NCBI GenBank assembly: GCA_022818135.1
Contig: JAFMSR010000002.1
Location: 54,886,160 to 54,950,159, forward strand
Reading direction: 5' to 3'
Source of the DNA: Saxidomus purpurata
Lineage: Eukaryota > Mollusca > Bivalvia > Venerida > Veneridae
DNA length: 64,000 bases
Part shown: piece after piece, positions 22,271 to 33,119 of the stretch
Layout of the letters: each line of letters starts with the position of its first letter
How positions within the stretch are numbered: the first letter of the stretch is position 1
The notes under the pieces: generated by a model
Told to the model about the DNA's origin: nothing
Seen by the model: the letters and a program-made list of their open reading frames with translations, nothing else
Database searches by the model: none
Translations under genes and position numbers: made by a program

Positions 22271-23718
22271 ATACCCAAGAAACGAAGTTTAGGGGGTATA
22301 TAGGAGTCACCAGGTCGGTCGGGCGGTCTGTTGCATTTTCCTTGTCCGGAGCATAACTTGAAAACTACTAGTTTGAATTCAATACAACTTCATACAATGG
22401 TCAAGCACATTGAGAGAAAGTGCAGTGCACAAGAACCATAACTCTATCTTGACTAATTACAGAGTTATTGCCCTTTGTTACTTTTCCTTGTCCGGAGCAT
22501 AACTTGAAAACTACTGGTTGGAATTCAATACAACTTCATACAATGGTCAAGCACAATGAAAAAAAGTGCAGTGCACAAGAACCATAACTCTGTCTTGAGT
22601 CATTACAGAATAATTGCCCTTTGTTACTTTTCCTTGTCCGGAGCATAACTTGAAAAATACTTGTTGGAATTCAATACAACTTCATACAATGGTCAAGTAC
22701 ATTGAGAGGAAGTGTACTGCATAGGAACCATTATTATATCTTGAGTAATTACAGAGTTATTGCCCTTTGTTACTTTTCCTTGTCCGGAGCATAATTTGAA
22801 AACTACTGGTTAAAATACAATACAACTTCATACAATGGTCCAGTATATTGAGAGGAAGTGCGGTGCATAGGAACCATAACCCTATATTGAGTAATTACAG
22901 AATAATTGCCCTTTGTTACTTTTCCTTGTCCAGAGATAACTTGAAAACTACTGGTTGAAATTCAATACAACTTCATACAATGGTCAAGCACATTGAGAGG
23001 AATTGCAGTGCACAGGAACCATAACTACATCTTGACTAATTACAGAGTAATTGCCCTTTGTTACTTTCTTTGTCCAGAGCATAACTTGAAAACTACTGGT
23101 TGGAATTCAATACAACTTCATACAATGGTCAAACACAATGAGAGAAAGTGCAGTGTACAAGAACCATAACTCTATCTTGGGTAATTACAGAATTATTGTC
23201 CTTTGTTACTTTTCCTTATCCGGAGCATAACTTGAAAACCACTTGTTGGAATTCAATACAACTTCATACAATGGTCAAGTACATTGAGAGGACGTGTAGT
23301 GCATAGGAACCATTATTCTATCTTGAGTAATTACAGAATTATTGCCCTTTGTTACTTTTCCTTGTCCGGAGCATTACTTGAAAACTATTGATTGGAATTC
23401 AATACAACTTCATACAATGGTCAAGTATATTGAGTGGAAATGCAGTGCAAAGAAACCATAACAATATCTTGAGTAATTACATAATTATTGCCCTTTGTTA
23501 CTTTTCCTTGTCCAGAGCATAACTTGAAAACTACTGGTTGGAATTCAATACAACTTCAAACAATGGTCAAGCACAATGAGAGGAAGTGCAGTGTACAAGA
23601 ACCATAACTCTATCTTGACAAATTACAGTTATTGCCAAGAAAAATATCTCGGTTTTTTTTGCAAGGTATTCTGTTACTACGAACTTCCTCAGTTGATAAA
23701 GTAGTCTTTCGGGGGTAT
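22271..23718 (+). repeat. Hairpin-capped array, nine 146-bp units (pearl-like)
   Basis: Opens with ATACCCAAGAAACG and the complementary GGGGGTATAT (a short hairpin), followed by GTCGGTCGGGCGGTC. Nine units are anchored on CTTGTCCGGAGCATAA at 22341, 22487, 22633, 22779, 22925, about 23069, 23215, 23361 and 23507. Spacing is 146 bp except one of 144. Units share CAATACAACTTCATACAATG and ATTGCCCTTTGTTACTTTT. The right terminus is GGGGGTAT at 23711-23718, inverted to the left ATACCC, with outer flanks TTT and TAA. It is inserted in family C. Non-coding; assignment to Helentron-related pearl elements is inference. Confidence 0.88.
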
Positions 23719-24669
23719 TAATCACATTTATTGATAAGTCTAGTTCAAGTAATAACTGGCTAATATTGGAGTGAGGGACATACATTATTAAGTTCGTATT
23801 GCTAGTTGCTATATAATTGCAGAATGAGTTATGTTTACACAGTCGCTGATATGTAAACGCGAGCTGTATGCACTGGCGGATCAAGCAATTAAGTATACAT
23901 GACTGCCTGAATGCGTAGTAATTAATATATTATGAATTTTGCCTCCGTTAGTATTACAATGATTTACAGCATCAACACGTACGTAAGGCAACGGGAATTA
24001 CTTTTAACCCATTTTTAAGCCGAGATCGCAAAGACGGTCCACACGCGTTTCGGCTAAAATTCGATCTACTTTGCAGGCGAAAGGGGAAGCCAATGGCTGT
24101 TCAAACTGTCAGAGGCACACGAGTAGTCGTTTTCAAAATTGCCTTACAAAAACACAGAGTTACGTGACTCCATGTTAAAAATGTAAAAATACCCAGAATT
24201 TTTCTTTTTCTGCTGTCAAACCACATTTTGAGGCTTCTGGAATACAATACAAGGTCTTCCGTGTAGCTCGGCTAAAGCTTATCGATTGCAGCAAAACAAA
24301 ATAGAAAAACAAACCAAACCAAAAAAGAAGCTATAAGTTAGAGGCTGAACAAATGGGTCCAAATGAGGTAAAATCACTTTATTGGGTTTTCGCTCTTCCT
24401 TTATAGTATGTATAGCATATCAGTGACACAAAGTATACTGTTTATATTGGGAAATATGGACTCGGTCATTCATTATCTCAGAACAAGTCACATTTTGCCC
24501 CAAACGGATCATTAATATCAGAATTGTTATTTACAGTCGACGGTGGTGGAGATGAACGCCCTAGGAACAAAAAGACTCGACTTTCTATGGTTTTATTTAG
24601 GCGTTTGCTAAATCTTGACAGAGTTAACGTTATATCATAAGCTGAAGGTTATTCAAAGAGGCAGTGTCG
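23719..24669. other. End of split family C copy; otherwise no gene
   Basis: TCGCTGATATGTAAACGC at about 23845 matches 11013 and closes family C copy 4. The rest (23890-24669) has no ORF with a domain. A ~90-bp stretch at 24240-24330 repeats 18350-18415. Confidence 0.4.
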
Positions 24670-24744
24670 AAAAAAAACAAAAATAATATCAAACAGGGAA
24701 TGCCACGTACCAAAAACGCAGCCTCCCCAAAACGAGCCCCACAG
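24670..24744 (-). mobile_element. Family R tail, 75 bp
   Basis: Reads in reverse from the T-rich terminus through GGGAATGCCACGTACC to GAGCCCCACAG, then stops abruptly. It is a strongly 5'-truncated insertion immediately before the decayed ORF at 24768. Confidence 0.9.
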
Positions 24745-24767
24745 TCCTATCTTGTTGCGGAAAATAG

Positions 24768-25311
24768 AGCCTTGAGTCAGTCCTGAGTTATAGATATAGT
24801 TTGACCTCAACAAGTTCAGAGAAAATGTTTTATGCAGCAAAAGATGCAGTGAACAGAATTAAAGAGACACCTTATGCAAAGCTGGTTCCTGATTAATCCG
24901 ACTGGGTCCTTGATGAAGTCTTTGAAAGCAAGTGTAAAGTTCCCTTAAAATCTGACACCCTCGAATATTTATTTGTCATTCACTAACTTTTGCATAAAAC
25001 CAACTGGGCTTCACTCTGTGATATGAATAATCTACATTGCAATCAGGCCATAAATGCACCAGCTGTGTATAAAGAGTCTGTGGACATTTGCACTTCATGG
25101 CCGGAACATTATGCATATACCAATTGTGTATAAAGAGTCTGTGGACATTTGCACTTCATGACCGGAACATTATGCATATACCTGCTATCGACGAGTTGAG
25201 ACATGTGCAACCCGGTTTCCTAGACATTTTGAAATTCAGCCTTTTGTGGATGTTTCAATGTTGCCAGATTTCCATTATTTGTCTTTCAATGATGCAAAAT
25301 CGTTAGTCTAA
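24768..25311 (+). pseudogene. Decayed ORF of unknown family
   Basis: One frame reads protein-like from just after a stop at 24765 to a TAA at 25309-25311. It is broken by two internal stops (in ...KLVPD and ...LFVIH), a frame-shifting 61-bp tandem duplication at 25064-25185, and a third stop in the second duplicate. Recognisable stretches are SDWVLDEVFESKCKVPLKSD, NNLHCNQAINAP and FEIQPFVDVSMLPDFHYL. Discounting the duplication, the ancestral segment was ~160 codons. I do not recognise the family. It could be part of a transposon protein or a decayed host exon. A family R tail ends 24 bp upstream. Confidence 0.45.
25064..25185 (+). repeat. 61-bp tandem duplication
   Basis: TGTGTATAAAGAGTCTGTGG begins at 25064 and again at 25125. 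The following ACATTTGCACTTCATG, CCGGAACATTATGC and ATATACC are repeated with one change (TGGCCGG to TGACCGG). 61 is not a multiple of three, so it shifts the frame of the ORF it lies in. Confidence 0.95.
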
Positions 25312-25427
25312 TACTTTGAAAGCAATCACTTATATTTTACAGAGTGGTTAACAATTCATGACTTTTTTACCGTCAAGAAATATTCAATATGTATAGGAAA
25401 AAGACCCTGATTTCTCCAAAAATATCT

Positions 25428-25585
25428 TTAAAGCTGCTCGCTCTCAGATTTTGGTAAAAAAAGTTCTTCAAACTGTATGAAAACAAAATATTTAAGAACA
25501 TAAAGTCATATAAAAAGGTTCCAGTAAATATTTACGGTGAGAACTGACGTCCCGTTTTCCCATGAGTTTGCTAACACTGTAGCAT
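25428..25585 (+). repeat. MITE family D, left-end fragment
   Basis: Begins TTAAAGCTGCTCGCTCTCAG, the family D terminus, and continues with ATTTTGGTAAAAAAAGTTCT and TCAAACTGTATG. It fades after ~150 bp; no right end found. Confidence 0.75.
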
Positions 25586-26122
25586 CTGAATTTTTTAAAA
25601 TTTCTATTCTTAATTCAGCTTGGTATTAATGTACAGGTTTGATACTATTGTACATGTAATATTATATTTGACTCGAAGATTTAAATGACAGTCATGTCTT
25701 TTTATCATTTTTGGCGAGTTTGTTCATATTATCTTAAATTCAAAAGTTGCAATCTTCTATGATTCTGTTCAGTTTTATTTTGTATTAAGGTGATTTCTTG
25801 CTCAATGTCTATTCTGAGTATATGATATGTTTTGAAATGTTCAAACATTGGTATTTTTTCTATTTTCATTTGGTAAATATGGTAAAGAACTATTTTTAGA
25901 AAGTTATTTATACTAGTTAATCTAGTATGTTTGTTTATGCTGAAGCATATACATTGTATCCTGAAATTTCAAATTAATCCTTTCCAAAAGATCTGAACTT
26001 GATAGCGATTTTAAAATAATCTGCTCTTGTGTTTCCTCATGTCGGTTACAAATTACAACAAAGATTTGAATTCAAGAAAAACAATTTATATGAACATTTC
26101 TTATTCGTGTACCAGTTGTATT
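25586..26122. other. No gene recognised
   Basis: AT-rich; no ORF with a domain, no terminal-repeat element seen. Confidence 0.4.
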
Positions 26123-26467
26123 TTAAAGCTGCTCGCTCTCAGTTGCCGTTGAAAAAAATAAAATTTTCAAAAATGACAAACTAATACATAGACTAGAATC
26201 AACGATTGAAGCAAAAATCTAGGTAGGAATTTGCAAAAATCTATTGAATATGATGAGTTTACGGCACCGCTGGAATTTCAAAAGCGTTTCCATCGCTTTA
26301 CTATTTTGTAGCACATTTTTTTTCAAATCTACAGATATACGTGACAGGAATTTATACTGGAACCTTTTTATATGACTATAATTTTTTTATGTTCTAAGAT
26401 ATGTTATTTACATACAGTTTGAAGAACTTTATTTTTTTTACCAAAATCTAAAGGCGAGCAGCTTTAA
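26123..26467 (+). repeat. MITE family D, complete copy
   Basis: 345 bp with termini TTAAAGCTGCTCGCTCTCAG and CTAAAGGCGAGCAGCTTTAA, a near-perfect inverted repeat including TTAA at each outer edge. The interior is A/T-rich with CGGCACCGCTGG, GTGACAGGAATTTATACTGG and CATACAGTTTGAAGAAC. No ORF. The TTAA target again points to piggyBac- or Kolobok-type mobilisation (inference). Confidence 0.9.
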
Positions 26468-26904
26468 ATACTTAAATAAAGACATCTTTCACTCAATTTG
26501 GTTGTTGCTCAGTATGTTTTCTCACTTTTCTTCAGCTTTAACTCCACTTTACTTGCATGGAATGCAGTAATTTATTACTTTTTTTTTGTGACAACGAGAT
26601 CTTGGATAATTTCGAATTCGGCTAGATCGGATCAATACGTCCAGAGGAAATGTCCTAAAATATTCATTGAACAAACATTGAAAACTGTTTGTGCTCCCCG
26701 ACCTGTCAAAAACATCTTGAACATGTCTGATTATGTTGGACCAGATGTTACAGAATCATGCTTTAAAGTTCCGTTCCATTTAGGCACTTTTAGCTCTTAA
26801 ATTACCAAGAAAGATAGTTCACCAGTTAATTGAATCGTTATTTGTACGATATATATTATTAATGTTGGGTTTTAGTTCGACAGTACATTTTATAAAAATG
26901 TCAC
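26468..26904. other. No confident gene
   Basis: An open frame ending at 26800 has a plausible hydrophilic C-terminal part (SARSDQYVQRKCPKIFIEQ) but starts without ATG and has no recognisable domain or acceptor site. It could be a decayed terminal exon; I cannot support it further. Confidence 0.25.
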
Positions 26905-27262
26905 GCGGTATATATATAAAGGTGGGCATGTTAAAATCCGTCCGTCTGACCGTGAGTCCGTCCGTGTTTCCGTCCTTGCATTTTTTCGTGTCTGGGCTGT
27001 AACTTTGTCATGCATTGAAGGATTTTAAAATTACTTGGCACAAATGTTCATCACATCGACGTGCAAGACCCACGTCCCTACCTCAAAGGTCAAGGTCTCT
27101 TAGAGTTTTAAAGTAAGAGAGCCCTGTATGAATGGTAACCCTGTCATGCATGGAAGGATTTTAAAATAACGTGACACAATTGTTGAGCACATGGAGAGGA
27201 CACACAGACTGTGAGCTACCTCTTTTGGGGGCATTCGTCACTTACGAGGGACAGCTCTTGTT
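26905..27262 (+). repeat. Dispersed repeat family E
   Basis: Starts with a TATATATAAAG / GTCCGTCCGTC-type lead as in the array elements. Two modules anchored on TGTCATGCAT then GGAAGGATTTTAAAAT or GAAGGATTTTAAAATT follow, and it ends with GGGGGCATTCGTCACTTACG. Matches 5600-5990 in reverse orientation. Confidence 0.7.
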
Positions 27263-27310
27263 CAATACTACTACAAAATAAAGGAAATACTGTATGACAA
27301 TGTCTTAACA

Positions 27311-27686
27311 TTAAAGGGGCACACCCTATATCTAGCAGATTATATTCTCAAAACGTAGATTATGTGATCAATGAATGTAAAATGATAAATAGGGCATGTC
27401 CCTTTAATTGTAAAACAACAATTCTACATAGATTATTGGATGGTTTACGGTACTGCAGAATATTTTACACCGCTGATTTTATCGCATCCACCCATTTATT
27501 GTACAACAACAACTCTACATAGGTTATTGAATGGTTTACGGTATTGCAGTATAATTTAAATCGCTGATAATTACTTGGAATGCATAGCTGAAACTTTTAG
27601 GTTAAGTTATAATACTTTCAAAGATTTTATTATTTATGTTTTGGGGTTATTTAGTTTGACATCAGTTATAGGGGAAGCCCCTTTAA
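27311..27686 (+). repeat. MITE family B, rearranged copy
   Basis: Both termini are present (TTAAAGGGGCACACCCTA and TAGGGGAAGCCCCTTTAA), here an unusually good inverted pair. The interior is scrambled: GGGCATGTCCCTTTAATTGT occurs internally near 27395, followed by two successive TACAACAACA ... GGTTTACGGTA modules. This fits one MITE copy recombined with, or inserted in, another. Confidence 0.8.
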
Positions 27687-27849
27687 GAATCGACAGAGTA
27701 TGAAAGAAAATGTACGTGAACATTGTTTGTGAGTAAATAGAATCAGTAAAATTATTATTGTATATATATCTAAATTGCATATGTTTGATCTTGTCTACAC
27801 GCTAGATGTCACATTTCTGTTTTAAACATTTCATGAGGTCAACTATTTG

Positions 27850-28039
27850 TTTATATTGGAATTTCAAAAGCGTTTGCAACACTTTATTATTTGGTAGCGT
27901 ATTATTTCAAATCTACAGATATACGTGACAGGAATTTATACTGGAACCTTTTTATATGACTATATGTTCTAAAATACGTTTCTTTCATACAGTTTTGAGA
28001 ACTCTTCTTCTACCAAAATATGAGAGCGAGCAGCTTTAA
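27850..28039 (+). repeat. MITE family D, right half
   Basis: GTGACAGGAATTTATACTGG and CATACAGTTTTGAGAAC lead into TGAGAGCGAGCAGCTTTAAA, the intact right terminus at 28021-28040. The left half is missing. It abuts the truncated 3' side of the gypsy pol relic, so an insertion or deletion here removed the RNase H and integrase regions. Confidence 0.75.
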
Positions 28040-29017
28040 AGCTTGAAAATTTAATGCAGACTGGGACTCGTCGGACCACACAAACTTTGAGTTCTTGTTA
28101 CTACTGAGTTTATAAACAGGTTTTGAAATCTTGCTATAGTCTGCCACAAATCTCATATAGCATGCAGATAACCAAGAAGCGACTTTAGGTTACGCGCATT
28201 AGTCGGTGTTGGCCAGTCTCTTACAGCTTCAATTTTGGCACTGTCCGTTTTAATGCCTTCCTCAGACACAATTTGGCCAAGTACTTTAACGGACTTTTGA
28301 AAAAAATGTACATTTCTTAGACTTTAGCTTCACATTTGCAGTGCGTTATCTTTGAAAGACATATTCAAGTCTAGTGAGACTTTGTTCAACCTCACGACAT
28401 GGTACAGTTATGTCGTCCATATAGACTAAACATTTGCGCCATTGGAGACCGCGTAAAACCTCTCGAATGAGTCTGCTGAATTCAGAATGTGCTGTAACCA
28501 GTCCATATGGTAATCTCAAAAACTGGAATAAACCCATCATAGTAGCTAAAGCGGTTTTGTCACGATCTTTTGGAGCTATAGGTAGCTGCATAAAGCCTTA
28601 GTTTAAGTCCATACAGCTGAAATACGCGCACCCCCCTAAAGAATCGAGACATTTATCTATTTTCAGTAGTGGAAAGCTATCTTACTTCACAACTTCATTT
28701 AATTTACGATAGTCGACTGCAAATTGCGTACTTCCATCCTGGTTTGGTTAGCCAAAGCACAGGACTGCTCCATTCACTAATGCTAGGTTCAATTATGCCA
28801 TTCGCGAGCATCTTATCAATTTCTACGTGCTCAGTTTCGCTTTTCGTGATTGGTAGTCTACGTGGAGTTTGTCGTATTGGTTTAGCCTCCTGTACATCAA
28901 TATAGTGTTGAATAAAATTTGTACACCCAAGGTCGTCATTGTTTTTAGCAAAAAGTCTTGAAATTGTAATAAAAGATTAGCTAGAGAGTCACTTTGATCG
29001 TGTGATACCTTTTGTTT
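28040..29017 (-). pseudogene. Ty3/gypsy pol relic: reverse transcriptase region
   Basis: On the - strand an 81-codon open stretch (28346-28591) contains QLPIAPKDRDKTA, GLFQFLRLPYGLV and the catalytic motif as VYMDDI. The first aspartate block and palm are hallmarks of Ty3/gypsy RT. Upstream on the same strand (28592-29017), fragments in other frames match the segment before RT, including KMLANGIIEPSISEWSSPV. They are broken by frameshifts and at least three stops. Downstream, the connection region toward RNase H is present with stops and ends at the MITE D boundary (28039). Non-functional. The N-terminal part of the same element lies at 33736-35583. Confidence 0.85.
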
Positions 29018-29143
29018 ATCCCCCCGCCAAAGGCGAAGGGGATATAAGAAATGGTCTCCGTCCGTGCGTCCGTGCGTCCGTCCCAATTTTGTCCGGAGCA
29101 TAACTACAAAAGTACTTGAGCGATTTTCTTCAAACTTGGACCT

Positions 29144-29424
29144 AGGTTTACTCCCCAGTGGTGTTTTTGCCACTGACCGTTCCAAGGCGGTGCCCCCTGT
29201 GTTCCTTTAATTGTTCGTTTTGTCCTCGTGTGTTTGCTTTGTAGCTGGTGTGTGTTGGTGGTGGTGTGTGTGTGTGTGTGCGTGGTTGTGTGTGTCGTGT
29301 GTGTGTGCGTGTGTGTGTGTGTGTTGGTGGTGTGCACTTCTGGGTGCTGTGGGGTTCGTTTTGGGGAGGCTGCGTTTTTGGTACGTGGCATTCCCTGTTT
29401 GATATTATTTTTGTTTTTTTGTTT
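29144..29424 (+). mobile_element. Family R tail with (GT)n, 280 bp
   Basis: Begins inside the GGTTTAAGCTCCCCAGTGG block of the 3' UTR (here GGTTTACTCCCCAGTGG). It continues through CACTGACCGTTCCAAGGCG, the (GT)n tract, GTGCACTTCTGGGTGC and GTACGTGGCATTCCC to the common terminus. It interrupts the first array unit, which resumes at ATACACTGACAGAG. Confidence 0.92.
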
Positions 29425-30271
29425 TCATACACTGACAGAGCACATTGGGAGAAAGTGCAGTGTGTAAGAGCAATAACTCTACCTTGCCTACTTTTAGAGT
29501 TATTCCCCTTTATCAGATTTACTTGAAAAACTTTGTCCGAAGCATAACTCCAAAAGTACTTTAGGGATTTTCTTCAAACTTAATACACTGACATAGCACA
29601 TTGGTAGGAAGTGCAGTGTGCAAGAACAATAACTCTACCTTGCCTACTTTTAGAGTTATTCCCCTTTATCAGATTAACTTGAAAAAACATTTCCGGAGCA
29701 TAACTCCAAAAGTACTTGAGGGATTTCTTCAAACTTAATACACTGACATAGCACATTGGTAGGAAGTGCAGTGTGCAAGAACAATAACTCTACCTTGCCT
29801 ACTTTTAGAGTTATTCCCCTTTATCAGATTAACTTGAAAAAACATTTCCGGAGCATAACTCCAAAAGTACTTGAGGGATTTTCTTCAAACTTAATACACT
29901 GACATACAGTACAGCACAGGCGAAACCCCACGCATATGCGTCCATGCGGCGTGTAAATAAGAGTCTGAAAGTATGGAGATGCGGCGGGGAATCAGACGCG
30001 TGACGCGACATCGCAAATTGTATGCGGCATTCAATTGCCGCATCTGAAAGACAAAATAGCAATCAAGCGCATTCAAGCGCGACAACGAGTTCCGCCGTGT
30101 GATGCCGCGTGTCGCGACGTTATGCGACATGTCATTTTCTATACAGGTAAAAGCGATGAAATAAAAAATATGTACTATATTGTATTGTACACATGTATAA
30201 AACTGTGTTTTTCAATAATGATGTACAATGTATTCGATATTGTAACCAATAAAATTTCAGTCTTAAATGTC

Positions 30272-30347
30272 CACTTCTGGGGGCTCGTTTTGGGGAGGCT
30301 GCGTTTTTGGTACGTGGCATTCCCTGTTTGATATTATTTTTGTTTTT
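30272..30347 (+). mobile_element. Family R tail, 76 bp
   Basis: CACTTCTGGGGGCTCG through a GGCTGCGTTTTTGG block and GTACGTGGCATTCCC to the common terminus; inserted inside the TA-flanked transposon. Confidence 0.92.
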
Positions 30348-31362
30348 AGTAATTACATGTGTATACCAGTAAGTTTTAGTTACCATAAAACATGTATGTA
30401 GAAACGTGTTTTAGAACTGTGAGATGAAAAAGAAATACCTCAACCCATACGATTATTTTGAATGAATTATCTTAATGCATAGACAAATACTACATTGAAT
30501 GACAGAGTACGACCAAGAAGACAAATGTTAAGAATAATATTAAAGCATCGTGATCACTTTAAATGTTGATAATTGAAAAAAAAGGATGCTTAAAAGAATC
30601 ACGACAGAACTAAGTATTTACTGTAAATTAACGCTGAAATACATGAGAATGGGATTTCCTTATCCACTACTTAATGGACATGGTAGATTTATTTTCACGC
30701 AAGTAAGCAGAAATAAGTGTAAATACAGAATGGGGATGAAAAAAATTAATAATCAGCTTTTTCTCGAATTCTACTTCAAAACTGCTATAAATGGATAGAA
30801 AGTGATCTAACTAAGAAAAAGAATACGCACAACCCTATTTTTATTTTTTTAAATAGCTTTACAGTCATTTTTTCGTATGTATGTGATGTGCTTGCTGCTT
30901 TTAATTTACGTAAAAATAGCCCAGCAGCGATGAGAGATCATTGCAGCAGTTAAGTATAAGGTTATCATCTTATACGTTTTCATCTACGAGGTACGCTCAT
31001 AATTGTTTACGAAAAATATTATCACTTGATCATCGTACTTAGCAATTGTGTTGCTATGCTCTTTTAACTAGTTTATCAAAAGGTTATACATGTGAAATGA
31101 AGAAGACTATATATGAAGTTTCCTTATAAACGAAGTACGATATAACCGCACCTTTTTACATTTAACAAAAAAAAAGGAAAAATCGGGCCCAAAAGAACTA
31201 TTCGTTATAGCCGAAGTTACGTTATATCCGGTGTCGCTATATACGGATTTTACTGTAATAAGGTAAACTGCCCGTCTGTTAGAACGACCAAAATACGGCT
31301 GGAACGGATGTACTTTCCTTCTTGAATTGTAATTCAGTTCAAATCAAATTTAACTGTTTTTT
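30348..31362. other. Interior of the TA-flanked transposon, no gene
   Basis: No ORF with a domain. Near 31195-31255 the stretch ATTCGTTATAGCCGAAG / CGCTATATACGG / TTTTACTGTAA resembles the terminal region of another small TIR element (TTACAGTAAAAT-type end). A partner end was not located. At 31261 a family C word (GTAAACTGCCCG) appears. Confidence 0.35.
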
Positions 31363-31702
31363 AAAAAAACAAAAATAATATCAAACAGGGAATGCCACGT
31401 ACCAAAAACGCAGCCTCCCCAAAACGAACCCCACATCAGGGGGGCCCCCCCCCCCCCCCCCCCCGGGGGGGGGCGGGCACACAAAAAAGAAAAAAAAAAA
31501 CACACACAAGTGCACCCCCCCCCCCCCCCCGGGGGCGCACGCACACACAAACGACACACACACACACACCATGTAACACACAAACATGAACACTACAAAA
31601 AAAAAAGAGCAAAGCAAACACACGAGGAAAAACGAACAATTAAAGGAACACAGTGGGGCACCGCCTTGGAACGGTCAGTGGCAAAAACACCACTGGGGAG
31701 CT
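31363..31702 (-). mobile_element. Family R tail with C/G homopolymer blocks
   Basis: Reverse orientation, running from the common terminus out to GGAGCT (start of the GCTCCCCAGTGG block). The (GT)n-equivalent segment at 31440-31535 is replaced by two C/G runs (C20-plus G7, C16-plus G5). These runs are not seen in other copies and may be consensus errors. Confidence 0.88.
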
Positions 31703-32018
31703 AGGTGTTTATGTTACATGTGTGTATCACAATGTTTGATGTTACGTCAGTAAATTTTACTTTCGACAGTGCGATCTTTTAAAAAAAAACATCTTTATTA
31801 TTTTCATAAAACATCAAACACCTATACGTACAAAAGCCGGTTGTGATTCCGGTTCATAGCTCTTAGGTAGTTGGTAAAATGTCGGTGTCTAACTCCGAGT
31901 GTGGGAATCGATATGCATGTGCGTACAGAAACCGGTTGTGCCCCCGGTTCGAGCTCTCACAATGTAGATGGTTGATAAGTGGACGTACAGTATTTAGCCT
32001 GTTACTTGTATTTTTGTG
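31703..32018. other. Interior of the TA-flanked transposon, no gene
   Basis: Two related short modules at about 31830-31870 and 31920-31960 (GTACA(A/G)AA.CCGGTTGTG, CCGGTTC) indicate a local duplication. No ORF of note. Confidence 0.35.
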
Positions 32019-32130
32019 AAAAACAAAAATAATATCAAACAGGGAATGCCACGTACCAAAAACGCAGCCTCCCCAAAACGAGCCCCACAGCACCCAGAAG
32101 TGCACACCACCAACACACACAAACACACAC
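32019..32130 (-). mobile_element. Family R tail, 112 bp
   Basis: From the common terminus through GGGAATGCCACGTACC and CACCCAGAAGTGCAC to a short CA-rich stretch, then unrelated sequence. Third family R insertion inside the TA-flanked transposon. Confidence 0.92.
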
Positions 32131-33119
32131 ATTTATCTACTGATTATGTGGATGCATTCAGCGCTGAGAGATTGTTGTTTTGATACATGTAAAGTAACAA
32201 TTTTCATGCTAGCATGAATTTTCAATCAGTGCAGATCATGACCAGTTCTGCACCGTACGAAATTCACCAAATTGAAAGCTGGAAATGTCTACTTTAGAAA
32301 CTTAATGTAGTACCGTACATTTAAAAGAGTTGATGCCGATTTGTTGTACATTCAGACGGCAAATAATTGTCAGTTCTTATATTTATAACAAATATATTGT
32401 TTTTGTCGCAACGTATGACGAAAAAACAGGAACCTACATATACATTGTAATTCAAATGCAGTAAATCGACAGTTTGCGGTTATCATCTGTTTCAGTATTT
32501 ATTTAAGATTATTGTGTCTTTGTAGCTCAAATCAGAGTCCAAGAACGAATAACTTATTTAGTTTACCTCGATCAGTTTCTACAATAAACTTATTAATAAA
32601 AGAGTTTTAAATACTTGACACTAAAATAATCCTGTCTTAACTACTTCGACAGTAAATTGTCAATGATATCTGTTTTAGCCGATTATCTTACTTTATGGTT
32701 CATTGAAATGAAAAACATGCTGACAGTACTGTAGACAATGGCAATCATCACCCTTTGTTAATATTAGCAATAAGTGTCTACTGAATTAAGATGTGACACT
32801 AATTATCCCCAACTTCAAGGCAAGCGTCGGAATCAATTTTGTTTAAATACATACATCAAAACGACGACAAATTATTGATAAGCAATAATATTATAATTCT
32901 TGCGACAAACAACGGTATCTGTCATAAAAAGTTTAGAATAAAAGAACAAAGTCATGAAAATGTTACAACTTTTAATTATATACAATACTTATTTCTTTAA
33001 ACATACTCGAAAGATAGTAAACTGCAGTAACTCATGCAAAAATTCTATAAAATTATATCTTTTAAAACCTTTTATAGAATTACATGTACATTTTGTACAT
33101 TGTGCAAAAGGCATTAATT
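32131..33119. other. Interior of the TA-flanked transposon, no gene
   Basis: About 1 kb of AT-rich DNA without ORF or repeat match that I can see. If a transposase ever existed here it is not recognisable. Confidence 0.4.

Noticed and set aside
22024..22356. Cys/Val-rich ORFs (and the equivalents at 8651-8971, 29104-29526, 31350-31704, 36439-37183, 58594-59094)
   Set aside because: All are translations of the (GT)n/(CA)n tract and flanking 3' UTR of family R; not proteins.
26498..26800. 100-codon + ORF
   Set aside because: Starts at TTG, the first third is low-complexity hydrophobic, no splice site or domain.
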